This document shows positions 44,709 through 56,640 of a stretch of 64,000 nt of DNA, one piece after another. Source of the DNA: Moniliophthora roreri (lineage: Eukaryota; Basidiomycota; Agaricomycetes; Agaricales; Marasmiaceae); NCBI GenBank assembly GCA_001466705.2, contig LATX02000238.1:62001-126000 (forward strand), given 5' to 3'. Under the pieces are notes generated by a model. The model was not told where the DNA came from. It saw only the letters and a program-made list of their open reading frames with translations, and searched no databases. The translations under genes were made by a program, and so were the position numbers. Every line of letters begins with the position of its first letter. Position 1 is the first letter of the stretch.

Positions 44709-45328
44709 TCACCTCTCTTGCTCAACATTCTCCCGAATCTCAGCTTCACGGTGCTTTGACTTCTCGCTTGTGAATTTAGCTCCATTGCAATCGGGGCCTC
44801 CTCCTTTGTGACCCATGGAAGCAGACGAACTCTGCCAAGTCAAGGCCGAGCGACCGTGAAGACGAGCCGAGGTCCTTCCCATATCCATCGATCCCTTTTC
44901 CAAGTTCGCGAATGCTTCTCGAAGGTTCAACCGTCGACTGCTTACAATTTCTGTAAACCGAACTCGTAACCCACCGCATGCCCAAACTTTCAATCTCTAC
45001 CTCTCACGCACTCAGCAGAAGACACGTATCCAGGGTACAACCGCTCGGCGTGCTCCTTCTTTCTTGTCAAATCCTCCCAGTACCTGTTCTCTTCTGGCGG
45101 CAGTGCTCTCCACCGCTTGCCCATCGCCTTCAATGAGAGATCACTCCGTTTTATTGTCCAATCATCAGAGGCATGGCGATGTTCCTCGATACACGCTTCG
45201 AATCTCNCAATGGATACTCCCTCCGCTGTTTGATTTTCGCCCTTTCTCGGATCGTCGGTGGCTTCACGTCCACGAAGAGCGAGTTTGTGTATCCATCCTG
45301 TAAATGAGGTACCAGTCAAGCTAGGCAA
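44709..45328 (-). pseudogene. HMG-family remnant facing the previous gene
   Basis: Two open stretches carry the last part of an HMG box (SLKAMGKRWRALPPEENRYW, KKEHAERLYPGY) and the alternative ending (GHKGGGPDCNGAKFTSEKS, related to NGANFTTRND). An N at 45207 lies within it, and about 215 bp present in the copy at 58404-59033 is missing there. Confidence 0.75.
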
Positions 45329-46130
45329 GTGTCAACCAGAATAATTCGTGTAAGTACCTTGACTCAGAGCAGTTTACACTTCTCGGCTGGATAGAGAACC
45401 GGCTTGTCGTTTGCTTGTCAACATGATTCATCGAGACGGCGACCCAGACAGCAACGAATTCCAATGGCTTATGTGTAAAAAATACATGAGAACGTTGGAA
45501 CGGATGAATAGCATTGTAGGATGCCCACCTTGTCAAAAGCGAGAGTTGGGTTTTGCCTAAACTGTAGGGTTCTCGTTCGAGTACAGCCACCGGAGACCCG
45601 CCGCAGACGAAGATCATCGGTAGGATGAAATCCCAGCTAAAAATACATGAACTATCGGCTAGAGATGTCGAGGGTCTGAGTAAAGGGATCGCGTTGCCTC
45701 CCATGAGCTCACGACGGGGGAATAGTATGCAAAGAAACTGGAGCCAGAGATCGTTATTCATTGACCATTACGCACGCTCACTAGCACTGAGCTTCGACCG
45801 CGGACTGGATAAAGAATGTTTCTTGCCAGGGACGGTCCAGGTGAACAAAGTATGGCTCTGTGGTTGTGATAGTGCTGACGATAAAAAGAGGATTCGGCCG
45901 TCTGCGTGATATCGATCATGTCAATAAGATACTGGTCCGAGAGTAGATACGTACACACCGGGTTTCAAATCCTTCGAACTGTGATCACTATCCGACCAGA
46001 TCGAGCAGTCCATGTAGAAATAATGTAATTCTCCCCAGNCGACAGTGAGATTGAGCGTCTTCAGGAACGATTGCATAGAAGGTTCAAAGCGTGTCAGCCG
46101 AAGTCTTACTCTGCATATGAAAAGACGCTA
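45329..46130. repeat. repeat X, copy 3
   Basis: Nearly identical to 59190-59760 up to about 46002, then differs and rejoins after the N at 46039. A - strand frame (45321-45761, FLCILFPRRELMGGNAIPLL) is open and also open in copy 5 because the DNA is almost the same. More distant copies do not keep it, so it is not called. Confidence 0.7.
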
Positions 46131-46187
46131 GCATGATGAGATAGACAATAGACGTGGACATTGTTGGATACGCACCATTGCCGAAGG

Positions 46188-46364
46188 TCACGTCGCTACC
46201 ACTTTTAATTTTTCTGCCCTCCAATCTCCGTAATCCAGTCCATTTCGTATGATAATCAGAATGTGAAGAACATGTAGCGGTGGTGGTAATGATGAAAGAG
46301 GAGTCGCGGCGGCTCCGATGAGCTCGAGGCTTCCGAAGAGTCCAGACATCACATCAACGCCCAT
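46188..46364 (-). CDS. small ORF Y, copy 3 (58 aa)
   Basis: ATG 46364, TGA 46188. MGVDVMSGLFGSLELIGAAA is followed by TPLSSLPPPLHVLHILIIIR and a short charged tail. It matches the copy at 27401-27613 along its length despite nucleotide divergence. One hydrophobic stretch, no known motif. Confidence 0.45.
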   Translation of the reverse strand: MGVDVMSGLFGSLELIGAAATPLSSLPPPLHVLHILIIIRNGLDYGDWRAEKLKVVAT

Positions 46365-46885
46365 ATTAATGCCTCCAGCTTCATTATGATCACTAGGTAT
46401 GTCCAGAGATTACCTGCAGAGTCAGTCTGACACTCCATACGGTACATGTGTAGATTTGGAATGAGCACCACTCCTCCACGATCCCGGGCGCCCAACTTGA
46501 AGCTTGAAGATCAGACTTCGGAGTCAGGCAAGCGTATGCATTTCAGGCTTCTATGTATTCAAGAAGACTGATAGGCCCAAAGATCTTCGTTCCTCGGAAC
46601 ATGCATCATCGGCACGCACCCTTTCTAATGGGTATCCAGGCTAGGGAGAGATACGTGGTTCCACGAGAGTCGGACCAGTAGCAGGAAAGAATGGAAGTAC
46701 GAAGATGAGTTTCTAGCTCTGGAGAACTCATATAACTCGATTCAGTTCAGCATTTTCGTTATGGGTCAACGGGTAGTGGTGTTGCGTACACCTGTCATTT
46801 TCAGGCATTCATCAATTAATACGATAGATATTGACTCTTCTCACATATTTAATAGTTGCTTCTCACAGCTTGCAATGCATACGAC

Positions 46886-48345
46886 ATGGCTACCAGTTAT
46901 TCGTCCCTCGCCGTTACCATCATCTTGCTCGTCNTTTTGAAGAGAAAAGTGAGGTGTTAGGAACACACCTTATACCTGGGGCGGCGACAACAACTACAGG
47001 ACATTGATGGCAGCGGGAACGACGATGACGACTGTGAGAAAGATGTCGGGAGCGTGGTCGATGTTGAGGTGCCGGAGATGAGTCATGCGACGCCGGCAGC
47101 TGATGCCGGCAGACGGTCTACAGGGGACTTGTGAAATTTTGAGGGAGAGCGAAGGTGCTGAGAGAGGAGCAGAGAGGAGCAGGAGAGGGGTGCAACGAGG
47201 TGCGGCCAAATTTCCGGTGATAGCCGTCTTATCAGACACCACGTTCGACCTGATCTTGGCGTCTAATTAGTTCGGATTGATGGGAACCAAAGGTGCTGCC
47301 TCCAGGACCACCGACATTACCTCTTCTGGGTAATATACATGTACTCCCTACACGATACTCTCACAACAAGTACCCATTCACATTCTTTTCCTACGACTCA
47401 TCTTTCTAACTGGTACAAGGTTCACCGAGTGGGCACGACAATACGGAGGAATCTACTCTCTCAAGATCGGGACTGGAACTATCATCGTGTTATCCAACAT
47501 GACGACCGTCAAGGAGCTCCTCGACAAACGAGCTGCAGCGACAGCTAGCCGGCCTCAAGATCATGTTGCTGATATGATCACAAAGGGATTATATCTCGCT
47601 CTTATCCCGAATAGTGCGTGCCCGCACCAAATATCTCTCAAGTTACACCACTCACGATAATGTGAACCTTCTCTTCAGACACCTTATGGCGGATGGTATA
47701 AATACCGACCCAGGTGTGTATCTTCCCCGAGGAAACTCTTCTAAAACTGAACAGAATGCAGAATTTTTCGAGCATCCGGAATCTTTCCGTCCCGAGCGCT
47801 ACCTTCTCACTGAACACGGAACCAAACCAGGCGTCGACGACAGTGCTTTCCGTTCAGATATCGGTTTTGGTTTCGGAAGGGTACGTTCTTTATACATCTC
47901 TCCCAAAGATGTATTAGCTCGACTTGAGAATTTGACATAGCGAATCTGCCCCGGGATGCATCTAGCCAAAAACTCACTGGTACGGCCGTGTCACCTCGCT
48001 GAACCGCTTGTGACTGATAAATATACATGAAGGCTTTGAATGCCATGAACCTGATTTGGGCATTTGAATTCAAACCGCTTCAGGATCCCGAGACAGGGAA
48101 AGATATTCCGGTCGACTTGTTCGACTACGAGGAGGTCAGTGGTACTCATGTACTTGAAGCTCTTTACTGAGTGAGGATTCTAACACAGGGTCTGATTTTT
48201 TCCCCGAAACCGTACCAGTGTCGGGTTATGCCTAGAAGCTCCAACGTCGTTGACATCATTCAACATCAGAGACATTTGTCAAGTACGAATGAGACCTGGC
48301 GCCTCAAGACAAGGAGTGGATCCGGGAGATGCGGAAGGACTGGTG
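46886..48345 (+). pseudogene. cytochrome P450, type alpha, internally deleted copy
   Basis: The first exon starts [16 protein letters not shown], then an N (46934) and about 360 bp of unrelated DNA interrupt the anchor. [13 protein letters not shown] resumes near 47297. After the second exon the copy jumps from LMAD (matching 61782) directly to GINTDP (near the PERF region). It therefore loses the I helix, ExxR and about 1.2 kb. The heme loop [14 protein letters not shown] remains. A further small loss near 48268 removes FREAR and shifts the end. It cannot make an active enzyme. Confidence 0.92.
46935..47296. other. unrelated 362-bp insert or assembly join inside the P450
   Basis: GC-rich sequence with no match to the other P450 copies or elsewhere in the window, starting right after an N. 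A + strand frame contains FPVIAVLSDTTFDLILASN, which faintly recalls the end of a retroviral-type protease. Because it borders an N it may be a misplaced contig end. Confidence 0.5.
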
Positions 48346-48866
48346 AGGATATCTTTGGTAGCGCAGCTTGGTGTGGTCCTCTATACCATGGTCAACACGA
48401 AACACATGCAATGACGAAGCCACCGAAATCCTCACCTCAGTAGCAAGTACCGCGCACAAGATAGTGAAATGAAACATGAGGCCCAGGAGATGATGTACGT
48501 CTCGGGTACCTTCTATCGATTCAAATGTGTGCGTAGTCGAATCTAACATTAACCATTTTCCTGATTGTCAACTGGTGTCTAAAGTATCCAAACACTTATG
48601 AGAATGTTGATTATTTGTGGTATAGTATAGTATAGTATGTATGTAACGCTACAGTTCTAAGAAAAAAAAAAAACCAAACACTGATGAGAGTAACGCTACA
48701 GCCTTGAAAGAGATTAAAAAACATATAACAATAATGATGAGTACAGCGACTCAATAACGAAATGAGCTGGGGTAGTAATGACGGGTCAACCGTAACAAAA
48801 AAGAATGGCATGGGCAGCGAAAGCGCAAACGGGCTGTCAGATCGAAAATCAGTTCCAAGGGACCCG
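48346..48866. other. intergenic, copy of 30324-30862
   Basis: Same order of short duplications and A-rich tracts as the first unit. No gene seen. Confidence 0.6.
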
Positions 48867-49787
48867 TTAATCTTCATGCATGTTGGGCTTGGTCCCACCG
48901 GCACGAGTTATCGTAGGTGTTGTAGACGTAGTGCGGGGTCGCAATTGTAAAACACCAGTGCAAACCCGTTCAACAGTTTGGAGTTGATCGGGTTCGCAAG
49001 AAAGGAGAACCACGTTATTCAATGTGAGGTTGAAATTTCCATCGTTGCGAGTTGTAAAGTTGGCTCCATTATCATCGGAGCCTCCTTGGTGATCCGTGGC
49101 CGGAGAGAGGGACGAGCTCTGGCAAAGACGTGAAGATGAAGGAATGTCAAACGACACAGACTTGATTTGGCTGGAACCATTAACAAGCTTGTTTTGAGTT
49201 TCGGCAAGAGCCATCCACAGCTCATGTATATCATTCCTCAGGCTATTCCTCAGGCTATCCCGCGGGGCATAGCCAGGGTACAACCGTTCGTGTTCCTTCG
49301 CTGGATCCTTCCAGTAATTTCTCTGCCGGAATACTTTCCGAATCCAACCCATCGCGTCGGCAAGTCGGGCTGCGTTCAGCTTCTTTGTCGTCCGATCAGT
49401 AGCGGCTTCTTCCTGAGCCTGCTGACAGTTCTTGAAGTACTTTTGGCGGAAGAGGCGCCACGGACTCGGTGGACTGTTGTAACCATCGCCTTTCCTGGGC
49501 CGATGCTCAATGTCAACGCTCCCAGGTGGTGCATCGGGCGAGAGGATGCGCGTTAGAGGCAATGGCGTTGTATATGCTGATGATGGGGATGACCCGGAAG
49601 TGGGTGAACGGAGAACAGGTTCAATCAGCGGATTGGAGGGTGTGGGGTAGGGACTGCCGTTGAGGTTGTGTGATGAAGGAGCTGTGAAAGCGCGCTGCGC
49701 GGGGTACGCAGACTCGGAGGTGTCGAAATCATCGCCAATGACCAAGGTAACCGAACGACGCCTTTGTACGTCTCCTTCTCGGTCCAT
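48867..49787 (-). CDS. HMG-box protein with NFTTRNDGN-type ending, about 306 aa
   Basis: ATG at 49787 is the first in the frame; an upstream exon ending at the GTGAGTAACAG donor near 49945 is possible, as in relatives. A Ser/Pro-rich leader precedes VDIEHRPRKGDGYN, SPWRLFRQKYFKNCQQ, LADAMGWIRKVF and YWKDPAKEHERLYPGYAPRD, an HMG box about 12 residues shorter than in the 22601-24174 gene (helix 2 to 3 region reduced). The C-terminal part has IHELWMALAETQNK and GANFTTRNDGNFNLTLNNVV. It lacks the GGQFNNVHGD cassette, so two different endings exist in this family. Confidence 0.72.
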   Translation of the reverse strand: MDREGDVQRRRSVTLVIGDDFDTSESAYPAQRAFTAPSSHNLNGSPYPTPSNPLIEPVLRSPTSGSSPSSAYTTPLPLTRILSPDAPPGSVDIEHRPRKGDGYNSPPSPWRLFRQKYFKNCQQAQEEAATDRTTKKLNAARLADAMGWIRKVFRQRNYWKDPAKEHERLYPGYAPRDSLRNSLRNDIHELWMALAETQNKLVNGSSQIKSVSFDIPSSSRLCQSSSLSPATDHQGGSDDNGANFTTRNDGNFNLTLNNVVLLSCEPDQLQTVERVCTGVLQLRPRTTSTTPTITRAGGTKPNMHED

Positions 49788-50547
49788 CGCCACGTGACCC
49801 AGGCGGGCTTTAGCCTTTTAGGTGAGAAGTAGAGGGAAAGAAACCCGCTGGTCACAGTATGACGGAACGGGCTGTCGCCAAACAGGTCTTTGCTGAGGAT
49901 TATCCATTAGCTGCTTTGGGTCACGCTAAGGTGTTTCTGTTACTCACAGAAAGACTGTCTTGGAAGGAAATTCGGAGCAGCGCACACAATGGGAGAGGAG
50001 GAGGAGGGAAGAAAAGAGTTTGGTATGAAGACAGGAAGAGGTGGAACGCGAAAAGCTTTTAAATCGGTTGGACGTGAAATATTCCAAATCCGGAAGAGGA
50101 GGGATATCGACTTCTACCTTCCAGTGTGCACCGGTTCCTGTAAACAATGACAATTTTTTTTGCCGCGGCAACCGTCCCAAAAAGGAAGCAAACATTTGGC
50201 TGTAAAAAAACATGTTTTTTTATTTAAAAAAAATACAAGCAGTAGAAAACGCAAGAAAAACTGAAAAATAAGTCACATAGCTGTAAGGACATTGCACTGT
50301 TGAGCCCACACTTGAATGAGTCGTGAAAAGATAAGAGATAACGGCGAAAGTCGCCGATATGATGTCACGCCCGGAACCACTGTAAGTGTCTTCGCCGCGC
50401 AAATCCTGGCAATTTTAATCTGAGATTTCCAGGGGTGCGGTTCATGCGGTATGGCCGAAGCCAAGTGACGAGGCAGAAATGAAGGAACATTAAACGGAAC
50501 AGACCCGACGGTTCTGCTCGAGATTAGCCATCATCAGCATATCCATC
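49788..50547. other. upstream region of the HMG gene
   Basis: Contains the reverse of a family splice donor (GTTACTCACAG near 49938) and T- and A-rich runs near 50155-50235. It is a copy of 31737-32480. No gene seen. Confidence 0.6.
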
Positions 50548-50775
50548 TTATCTCCCACTCTTGCAGCTTGCAAGGTGAAACATGCAGCCGGGGTGCTCGC
50601 CAATTCCTGGCCAGTACCTTCTTTTTTCCAGCAGCAACTCTTTCCATTGTTGACCGATGGTCTTGGCAAGTCGCATTGGCTGGTCGACGTGGGCGTGATC
50701 GCCTTCCCTGTGTCGATGCTTGATATCGATGTTCGCAGGTAATTTAAAACGGCCGACAGGCGGCGATAGCGACAC
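50548..50775 (-). pseudogene. HMG-box remnant
   Basis: The frame reads NIDIKHRHREGDHAHVDQPM then RLAKTIGQQWKELLLEKRRY, a box lacking helix 1. Homologous to 32481-32715, but without an adjoining LTR. Confidence 0.8.
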
Positions 50776-52109
50776 AAGGTGCTTGGACGCTGCGGCGAAG
50801 TAGTTGTATCGACAGGGAGTGTAAAAACACGTGGCGTCGGGCAGTGTATATAGTGGAGTCAGGATCGAATGTTGAGCTGGGCATCGAGGGACTGTTGCTA
50901 CATAGGCAATTCAAGCTCAAAACCGCGTGGCTTAGGGTAGGGTCGAATCACACGTTATGACCGCTTACACATTTACGTACGCCAAGTCCCTCAACTGTCC
51001 TCTACATAAAACAATAAATTCTAGTTCATCCAAGATTTACAATCTACTGTACTTCTCCGCCTTCAATATGATTGAGTCATAGCATGCAAGTCGCTTCTTC
51101 TACATTTACACCCTATTTGAAAGGGTTGACATCCTTCTTATAGTGTGCAATATTTCTTGGGGCCGTTCTTTTGAGGACTTCGCCGACCCTGTCCGTTCTG
51201 CGGCGATCCTCAGAGCTAAAAAGGTGGTGAGTTTTTCATACCTGATTGAGAAAAGTATCAAGAGAGCAAGGCGACAGCGATATCTTGAATGAAACGGTTT
51301 AGGGGTGCTTGCACATCGACCGTTATCGAGGACTTTGGCATCTATTTTCAAGTAGTATAACCAAGTATGGACATCTGTGATCAGTTTACAGAAAATTATT
51401 TGAAAGACTTGCGATGCACCTGAGGATTTTTTTTACATGAGCTGACAACCACCCCGGACAACGTACGTTGAGACTGTTCCGAACAACGACGAGAGTTGCG
51501 GGAGTTGTGACTTATACTGCAAAACCAACAAGAGACGAGGGTGGTAAACGCGTCGTCAAGTAAACCACAGGTGCGCCGCTCAAACCGCATATACCGCATG
51601 CTTGTTACAGAGCAGGGGTACCGTTATCCTCGGCATCCGAGGAATCATGTCAAGCATGGAAGGTATGACAGGTACACTCCCGTGGTCTTTCGTTGGATGC
51701 CTTTGCTCATTGCAGTCATCAGAGACAACAATTCAATATCTCGTACACCAACTCCGAATCGAGAGAGAAGGATAGGGATACCGCGCTCAATTCTGACGCG
51801 CTTACGGCAATAGCCGATATACTCATCAGCTGGGCTTGTGTGATACAGGTGGTGAGTAATACATCTTGCAACGGTTTCACGATTGTACTGACGTAACATT
51901 CAGAGTCGGACTGCCGGAGCTCTACATATCCGTCGGAAGATGAATCACCAGCTCGACGACAATTCATCAGAGCAGCAGTTGCCGCGTGGCAGATTTCATT
52001 TTGGAAGATCGCATCCACAGGGTCCGCTTTCCGTTTCGAAGGCCGAACCGCCCGTGGGTTCCAGACTTCAAGCTGTAAGCGTCATATCAATCATGGAGCA
52101 ATTGTTCAG
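50776..52109. other. duplicated intergenic DNA, no gene
   Basis: Copy of 33700-34620 with indels. Short open frames are not shared. Confidence 0.55.
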
Positions 52110-53500
52110 AGACGAGGGAGAGATACATGAACAAGATCATTGTGGTGAATCCATTCATACTTGGCCATTTTTGCGTCTCGATAGACTGTACAGTAGCTTG
52201 CCGCAGTGGGCCATCGGGGTCCGATGGCAAGTACGAGTCCGTTTTCTGGTGTTATAACTTTCTGGGCTAACAGACGATGAGAGCGAGCGGCGGTACGAAC
52301 CAAACAAAACGATTTATCCGAGATCTATCGGACCACAACTTTCCCACCCACTTATACCTAAAAATTGGCAGAAGAAGACGAATCCTCGCAAACTCGGACT
52401 CGTAAAAAGTCACATCAGTGAGACATTCAGACTGAAGAACAGAGGACGTACGCACAGGAACCCCCATTGTATCAATCATACGTGAAACACACTTGAGGAC
52501 AGTAAGTAAAAGAGCCGAATACGATGAAGTATGATAGACAACCCGTTTGAATTGAATTGGTTGCAACTGAAACGCAGAACTCTCAGGCACAAGATAGGTT
52601 CAACGTTCTCGCGAATGAAAAAGTGACGCTTATCCTGGAAATGAGGTATCAGTACGGTGCCACTGAGAATAGTTCCGAAGTAATACCTCAAACTATCCAT
52701 CCCACTCAGCTAGATGGAATGCTAATGCAGACGACTCAAAGCAGACTGAATTAGACTTGAGTTCCATTTTCGTCATGACTCGTGCATAGTGTGGAAGGGA
52801 AGAGGGAGGGCGAATGTGAATGACTCCGTGTTGATGACGGATCCAGCATTGAGAAGAATCCCACCCAAAAATAGGTCAATTATTGGCCGGAAATATGAAT
52901 GGTACGAACCTCGTTAGATAGTTTTTAAGGGTCTGAGTAAAGCGATAGCACCAAGGGAACTGAAACCATTATCCATCACGAGAGACCGTCATTCGTTGGT
53001 CATTGCGCATGCTCACGAGTGAGCTTCAAGCATAGATTGGATAAGCGATGTTTCTTGCCAGAGATGGTCCGGGTGGACGAAGAGTGATTTCGAGAATCGA
53101 ACTTGAAGTGTATGTAGTAGTGGTGGCACTGATAACGGAAGAAAATTCGGCCTTCGCGTTAATGAAGGCTATAGGTGATCACGTCAATAACATACTGGTG
53201 GAAATGCAAATAAAGTCCCAATTCCTTCGAGCCATGATCACTATGTCAGCCAGAGTTCCGGACATTCGGCATGCTGATACTTTCTCGCGAGGGGTGAATG
53301 CGGTATCAGTACAGCGTCCGGGAATGATTCGCAGACGTACCTTCGTTTCTCAGTAACCAGCAGGCAGACCACTCAGTCATGAAAGCTGGGAGGCGACGTA
53401 GGACCCGAGCAGGGGAAGTCTGACTTTACGCCAGCGACAGGGAGATTTCGGATAGCGAGCGTCTTCATGAACAATTGCATGAGGTTTCAAAGTGTGCCAG
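52110..53500. repeat. repeat X, copy 4
   Basis: Closest to copy 2 at 34640-35830 over its whole length. A + strand stretch (53048-53356, FLARDGPGGRRVISRIELEV) is open in both, but interrupted in the other copies. Confidence 0.7.
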
Positions 53501-53594
53501 CCAAAGTCTTAGTCTGCGCATGAAAAGACACAAGCATGGATGAGATACAGTAAATAGATGTGGACATTGTTGGATACGCACCATAACCAAAGGT

Positions 53595-53825
53595 CACGTC
53601 GCTACTAGTACTCTTCCGGCTTAATTTTCTGCCCTCCGAATTCCAATCTCCGTAATCCAGTCCATTTCGTATGATGGTCAGAATGTGAAGAACATGTAGC
53701 GGTGGTGGTAATAATGAAAAAAGAGTCGCGGCGGCTCCGATAAGCTCGAGGCCTCCAAAGAGTCATCACATCAACGCTCATGTCAATACCTCCATGCCTC
53801 CCATAACACTTGTTCTAAACCACCA
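53595..53825 (-). pseudogene. small ORF Y, copy 4, frameshifted
   Basis: MSVDVM is followed by a 5-nt loss that shifts the frame. The downstream DNA for SLPPPLHVLHI is present in another frame. Confidence 0.65.
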
Positions 53826-53889
53826 GGTATGTCCAGAAATTGCCTGCAGATGGGTCAGTCTGACACTACCGTAGATTATGATGCCCCTG

Positions 53890-55500
53890 CGAATAAACTA
53901 CCTTCACATTCCTGGGAGACGGACACCTCGGAAGGAAGCGGAAGAGATATATCGAAAATCGTATTTTCGGCTGCTGGGAGTCAGATGAAGAGCGACATAG
54001 GCGAAAATGAGAGTTTTATGGAAGATCTGCTTGGTCGTAAGATGGCCTCACCTTCCACCTTAAAGCCGGTTTCGAACATATCGTCTTGCTGAATGCCCCC
54101 GGAGTTCCTCGTTAAGCATGGAAGGGTACCCCCAACATCAACCATCGAGACTAAGGTATGTACCATCGGATGTATTGGCGTGCTTCAGTTGATTTGGCTC
54201 GCTAGGCTGCACGCAAAGGAAATCACTCTGAAATGGGCCCGACTCCAGTTCGGCAATACAGAAGATACCAAGACCTCGAATCCCGGGTTCTCTTACATGA
54301 CTTCATTGAACATGGATGCGAAATGGCAGAAGGTCCGATCAACATTCTGACCATGATTTTATGGATCGACATAGGTTCTCGCTCGCTCGTCGATACGTGA
54401 GAGTCAACCCAAACGACTTCCCCCGTCAGACAATGATTTAACCATACGAACCTAGACTACCAGTGTAGTCATGATCGCCATGTACGGAGAACGTGTGCAC
54501 GCGATTCGAGGTAACGAATCCCTGTAAGCGTACCGATTCTCAGAATTTCAGCATCTACTGACAATTTCGTGATTCAACCAGGTCTACGCTTTACGAGATC
54601 TTGGAAAACGTTACCACTACTTCAATTCCTGAAGATTTCTCTGTAAGTATTTCATTCGGCTATGCAGACGGTTCCGTATTAACGCAAGCTGCCTATAGGG
54701 CTGATACGTTTACGTTTATGCAATATCTGCCAGACGTACTGCCCCATGGCGAGTGAGGGCAGATACGAGACCTTTGATGATTTCCTTTAGGAAATTCGAT
54801 CGTTATGGCAGCTTTCTGAAGAGGATTGAGGCAGACCACGAAGCGGGTATTAACAGGGCAGACTGCTTTGTTGACAAATACCTCAAGGCACGAGAGGCTT
54901 CTATGGACGAGATTGTCTCTGGAGGCGGAGTTTCTCCAAGGGGTTGGATTCGTGATCTGCTCCTCACCTATGTGGCTGGTTCGGCAATCGAGGCAGGTTC
55001 GTCGTGTCTCTCCCTGTTTCGTCTGAAGTGATACAATCGGATTTTGCAGGCTCGGAGATGACGGCGAGTTCGGCCATGTTATTTACTCTCTTCACATTAC
55101 GGTACCCGAAGTATTTTAGGAAAGTATCAAGACTCGTTCGTTCCCGAATACTGGTTCACTAGAATAACAGGAAGACTTCTGGTTCAATGAAGTGGGTCTA
55201 ATCAAGATAAGTGAGCCATTCCAGGTTGATAGTTTCACTTTCGGGCGAGACCTACGTTTCTGTCAGGGCATGCATCTCGCTGAAGTGTCGCTGTTCACCG
55301 CTATCTCGCGCATCATCTGGGGGTTCTTGGTCCCTGGGGCGAGAAGAATCATACGCGTACAGGCGGTTTTGCCATGAATCCCTCCGAATCTGTTGCTGCT
55401 CCGAATTTTCGCTTCCGATAAGCCAGGCATGCAGGAGAAGCTCTAGCTAGATCGAAGCGTAGCATAGTCGGGCATCTTCAGGCATCTTCGAGAAGAGGAA
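53890..55500 (+). pseudogene. cytochrome P450 pseudogene, type beta, second copy
   Basis: Same composite structure as 36250-38165: a type alpha fragment (SDIGENESFMEDLLGRK) leads into type beta. It carries FLKRIEADHEAGINRADCFV, SPRGWIRDLLLTYVAGSAIE, an I-helix remnant, and a readable heme region FGRDLRFCQGMHLAEVSLFT (55235-55300) in which the usual C-P-G is C-Q-G. The segment between I helix and heme (about 500 bp, including ExxR) present in the first copy is lost here. Frames are broken. Confidence 0.85.
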
Positions 55501-56640
55501 AGCATGAACTAGCTTGTGCCTCTGAACCGGCCGTCCAAGGCGTCCAAGGCTAATCAACTATTTTTCGAGGAAACTTTATGCACAATCGCTAACGGGCCAA
55601 CTTCATTATGTCAAGCTTCTTTGCTTGCGCTAATCATGGGTGTCAAGATTGGCCGATTTTTAGAGCGGGCTACAGTGAGCAGGTAGCTACAAAATTTGGT
55701 ACAGCTACTTATATAGTATCTGGTTATGGATCTGAGAATTTTCCGGAAGTGAAATGAGGCCTGACAGTGAAGAATGAGAAGGGCACTACGGTTGCGGGCA
55801 CCTACATTGTCTAGGCGGTCTGGACTCTGCAGGAATAAGCTCCTTCCTCTTTTGGACGACAACTTTTGACAACTCTGTCCCTCAATACGTCATCGGGACG
55901 CGTCTTTGAACCAAAAAAAAAATTTGTAGTCGTACAAAAATTCGATCTTGCGCAGAATATGACAGATACTTGAAGCACCTGCGCAGCTGCAGGGAATTGC
56001 AGTGGACAGAGTAACTCAGTCGGTCACGCCCGTTGTCCTACGAACCCGAGTTCGCGCAAAATTCTCAATTGCAAAGTGTACGCTTTCCGGCCGTTTTCAG
56101 AAATTTACTCAGGAGTGTATCAATTTTTCGGCGGTACTCTATAATGCGTAGCCAGCGTTTCTTAATCGCTCGACTGAATGTGCAGGGGAAATGTAGCCGA
56201 GACGCACCTCGATCCTGAAGACCATTTCACTGCAAATCCTCGTGTTGCCTTTCTTTCCTCGAGGAATGCCCAGAAGATAGGAAAGGAACGTGACGGTAGC
56301 TCCCGTGATGGACAAGAGACAGGGTCCTCGCGATACCGTGGGGCTGCGCCTGTGCACTTAGCAGTAGCGGGAATTGGACGGCGGACTTGATTTCCGAAGT
56401 CGGGATTCAATTCATTCATTTAAGCAGATAGGACATATAAAACAGTGTCAGATTGTTGTCGCATGGCAAGTTGATGTACACCACTAGACGCCCGCTGTTA
56501 TCGTAAGAATGACATCGAAGACTGACAGCCGACGTTCGCACAATTCGGGTATACGATCAGTCAAGCTAGTCAAGTCTGATGTCTCTTGATCTGGAACCTC
56601 TTGCCTCGGCTGTATATTCCTATAATATAAAAATCTGGTA
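55501..56640. other. intergenic; joins two regions that are 3.7 kb apart in unit 1
   Basis: 55540-55900 matches 38230-38630 and 56035-56430 matches 42335-42790. Between them are about 130 bp including a run of 10 A. The single-copy gene of unit 1 is absent. Confidence 0.7.

Noticed and set aside
45321..45761. - strand gene in repeat X (FLCILFPRRELMGGN; also 59211-59609)
   Set aside because: Open in two nearly identical copies only. The three more distant copies have stops and frameshifts without amino-acid conservation.
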